Assembly (NCBI RefSeq): GCF_901709675.1 | Contig: NC_051101.1 | Span: forward strand, 8,948,501-9,012,500 | Origin: Syngnathus acus | Lineage: Eukaryota; Chordata; Actinopteri; Syngnathiformes; Syngnathidae | DNA: 64,000 bases | Reading direction: 5' to 3' | Part shown: positions 61,505 to 64,000 of the stretch, in pieces | Numbering within the stretch: position 1 is the stretch's first letter | Layout: the number at the start of each line of letters is the position of its first letter | Translations under genes and position numbers: made by a program | The notes under the pieces: generated by a model | The model's database searches: none | The model's input: the letters and a program-made list of their open reading frames with translations, nothing else | What the model was told of the DNA's origin: nothing

Positions 61505-64000
61505 ATGGTTCTGTCAGAGAATGAGTCTGACTCTGTCTTTGAGCCTCTCATTAATGTGAGTATTATGATACAGAAATCATATATATATATTGACACGCTG
61601 TTCTTCTGTATCCCAAGTTTCAGAATTGTCTTGCATGAACGTGCAGTGAAAATAATTCTGTTTCTCCTATGTAGAAAAATATGTAAGATATTTTATTCAA
61701 TTTGTGAATTATTTTGTCTTTTTTTTTTAAAGGAGGAGCACGTTGAGACTCAGTATGGGAATGTCCACTGCATCATGATGGGGACGCCTAGGGCAAATCG
61801 CCCTGTCATTTTGACATATCATGACGTTGGACTAAACCGTACGTATTAATGGAGCTGCTTATCTACCAGAAATAAATAGCAGCATCACAGTTATTCCCAA
61901 AAAAGGGAGAAGATTAAACAACCTTTATTAATGGATCTCCCATCTATAAATTGTTTTGTGAGAAATGGTTTACAAATTTGTAATTCACTTTCTACAGACA
62001 AGACCTGTTTTGAGACTCTATTTGCGCATGAGGACATGCAAGAAATCCTCAGACATTTTCCCGTTTGTCACGTTGAAGCCCCAGGACAACACGAAGCGGC
62101 CAAAACTTTCCCAACAACGTGGGTACTTCACAGGCTCATTCTTAACAGTACTTTAACTGTATGATGATATCACTAATAACTATTCATGTCTGACCTTGAA
62201 GGTATTCCTACCCGACCATAGACCAACTGTCTGAAGCGCTGCCTAGTGTGCTCAAACACTTTGGGTGAGACAGACCTGATAATCCTTGAGTTTTACCATG
62301 ATAATCTCCAGCTAATACCACAGATCCGGGTCTTGATTCTCAATGTGATTCACAGGTTGCGCAGTGTGATTGGACTGGGAGTTGGAGCAGGTGCCTGCAT
62401 TTTGGCCAATTTTGCTGTGAGTCCACATTATTTTTCATTTATGACAATATTGTTGACCTAAGTGAAAATATGTATGTAAGAAAATAGACCTTTTAAATTC
62501 CAACAAACCTGAAGAACTACCTGTAAAATAAATAATGATCTTTTAGCGTTGGAAATTGGGTTCACTTATATAATTTCTTCATCAACATGACATCATCACT
62601 TCACTGGTTCTTTTATATCAAACGAATTATTTTAGGTGCATTACCTGACATGTTTCGGCGGGTTCTTCCGCCTTCTTTTATATCAAACAAATTATTTTAG
62701 GTGCATTAACTGACATGTTTCGGCGGGTTCTTCCGCATGTGGGTTCAAACCCTGGCCGGGTCATACCAAAGATTATAAAAATGGGACCCACTGCCTCCCT
62801 GCATGGCACTCAGCATTAAGGGTTTGAATTGGGGGGTTAGATCATCAAATGATTCCCGGGCGCGGCACCGCTGCTGCTCACTGCTCCCTTCGGGGATGGG
62901 TCAAATGCAGAGACAAATTTCACCACACCCATGAAGGCGGAAGAACCTGCCAAAACATGTCAGGTAATGCACCTAAAATAATTTGTTTGATATAAAAAAG
63001 GAAAAACAAGATGAATTTAGCACAACTAACATGACATCATACGGGTGAAAAATACAATACAAAAATATAAAATAGATGGCAGATGGTTGCCTGAATCAAA
63101 CACAACTATACAAACTGCTAATTCAATGTATGTCTTCTGTTTGTGTGCAGCTAAATCACCCTGATCTGGTGGATGGATTGGTTCTGATCAACATCAACCC
63201 TAATGCTGAAGGATTAATAGATGCTGTCACAAACAAGGTCAGCGCCACTTAGGACGTCATGTCTCTCTCTCTCTGTGTGATTCCTGTATTAGCTTAACTT
63301 GAAATGGTTGATTGTTAGTTATGCTATAAAACAACGTGTTTTTTTTTTTTCTCCTTTTATGCTACAGCTTACTGAATGGACTCACGCTCTCCCTGACACA
63401 ATTATCACACACTTATTCGGAAAAGTAAGTTGCCATAACAACCAAAGCATCTGTAGATAATTATATATTAAACCTCATTCATGGTTCTTCCTTCCACGCT
63501 GACCTTTAGGAAGAGATCCATTCCAACCATGACCTCATAGCCACATACCGCCACCACATCAGCGCGACCATGAACCAGCACAACGTGGCCCAGTTCTTTC
63601 GTGCTTACAACAGTCGCAGTGCTCTTGAGGTGGAGAGGCCTGTTCCTGGAGCAAATACCAAAGTCAGGACCCTCAAGTAAGAATCATCTTCTGACCCGGA
63701 ATGCAGTCATGACTAAAGTCAGTAATGCAGGGGTCACCAAGTCCAGTCCTGCTCTAATGTAATGCAATTTCTTTTTTTTAAAGGAGACAATAGAGGCTAA
63801 TTGGAATCTCTCAATCAAAAAAATTTGAAATTCAGAGCTTTGACATGGTTATGGTGAAATCCTGTTGCAGGAAATCCAGGCACGATTTAACCTTCTGTAA
63901 ACCAACTCTCCACTTATGTGTTAATCCCAGGTGCTCCACATTACTGGTTGTTGGAGACAGCTCTCCATTTGTGGACGCTGTGGTTGACTGCAACTCGAAG
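61505..64000 (+). CDS. ndrg1: NDRG-family protein, probably NDRG1 (5' part, runs off the right edge)
   Basis: NDRG1 is a cytoplasmic stress- and differentiation-induced protein with an alpha/beta-hydrolase fold but no known hydrolase activity. Exons: 61505-61555, 61733-61838, 61998-62118, 62202-62264, 62356-62416, 63151-63237, 63368-63424, 63510-63676, 63931-64000 (continues). They total 783 bases in frame (261 codons). The start [10 protein letters not shown] gives an N-terminus about half the length of human NDRG1's. Family blocks: [36 protein letters not shown], the elbow GLGVGAGA (where active hydrolases have GxSxG), [43 protein letters not shown] and [22 protein letters not shown] and WTHALPD favour NDRG1, whereas [10 protein letters not shown] is also seen in NDRG3. 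The phosphorylated C-terminal tail is outside the window. Synteny with other 8q24 genes supports ndrg1; which teleost duplicate is unknown. Confidence 0.88.
62608..63000. repeat. foldback: two direct copies, a SINE, and one inverted copy
   Basis: A 65-bp segment (TTTTATATCAAAC(G/A)AATTATTTTAGG ... GGGTTCTTCCGC) occurs twice in direct order (62608-62672, 62673-62735) and once inverted (62933-62998). The first and last copies can pair over about 65 bp with few mismatches. Lies in an ndrg1 intron. Confidence 0.9.
62745..62932 (+). mobile_element. tRNA-derived SINE body
   Basis: The B-box-like GGGTTCAAACCC is followed by GGGACCCACTGCCTCCCTGC, TTCCCGGGCGCGGC and CAAATTTCACCACACCC, a SINE type found widely in teleosts. 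The A-box end is missing and replaced by the 65-bp repeat. Related tail at 29733-29860. Confidence 0.75.

Noticed and set aside
61072-61524. 150-codon plus-strand open frame (MPLCSINSSMF...) upstream of ndrg1
   Set aside because: It contains the TATA box, shows no family resemblance, and overlaps the ndrg1 5' UTR in another frame. Probably chance.
1-64000. CRISPR arrays, bacterial operons, rRNA genes, endogenous retrovirus genes
   Set aside because: No such signatures were seen on either strand. The repeats have no CRISPR-like repeat-spacer pattern, and no gag, pol or env motifs were recognised.

Overview
This is vertebrate nuclear DNA, almost certainly from a teleost fish. Coding exons are short, have GT-AG borders and encode vertebrate proteins. 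Introns are small (often 80 bp to 2 kb) and AT-rich. The repeats are of kinds common in fish: hAT elements with short inverted ends, tRNA-derived SINEs, LINE 3' ends with ATGG tails, and many microsatellites. I cannot name the species. Five protein-coding genes can be traced exon by exon, and each spliced frame stays open and in phase.

Layout. (1) 1-19102, plus strand: the 3' two thirds of beta-1-syntrophin (sntb1), seven coding exons to the stop; the 5' exons lie left of the window. (2) 24465-38185, minus: a complete mtbp gene (MDM2-binding protein), 23 coding exons, 868 residues. (3) 38728-46833, minus: a complete zfat gene (C2H2 zinc fingers plus AT-hook), 23 coding exons, 1203 residues; its stop is only about 540 bp from the mtbp start codon. 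(4) 48265-50107, minus: complete ptp4a3 (PRL-3 prenylated phosphatase), 5 coding exons, 171 residues, with a likely noncoding first exon in a CpG-rich block near 54.0 kb. (5) 61505-64000, plus: the 5' part of an ndrg1-type gene, nine coding exons, running off the right edge. All five have human orthologues on 8q24, but their order here is different and much more compact. They act in different processes (membrane scaffold, replication origin firing, transcription, phosphatase, stress/differentiation), so the block reflects conserved synteny rather than a pathway.

The most unusual DNA is 4867-7708 in a sntb1 intron: an apparent hAT-type element with matching terminal inverted repeats. It holds six tRNA-like modules, mostly 235 bp apart, and then about 920 bp of degenerate TTAGGG repeats that keep a strict 6-bp register and show a longer-period structure. 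Other structures of note: a foldback around a SINE in an ndrg1 intron (62608-63000), a 42-bp tandem duplication that copies a zfat splice acceptor (39499-39582), a 296-bp tandem duplication beside an mtbp exon (32908-33485), and two small hAT-like MITEs with imperfect 8-bp target duplications.

Gaps of more than 300 bp between genes (19103-24464, 46834-48264, 54400-61345) hold UTR sequence, decayed repeats and microsatellites; I see no further recognisable gene there. Exon borders were read by eye from splice signals, frame and recalled family sequence; no alignment was run.
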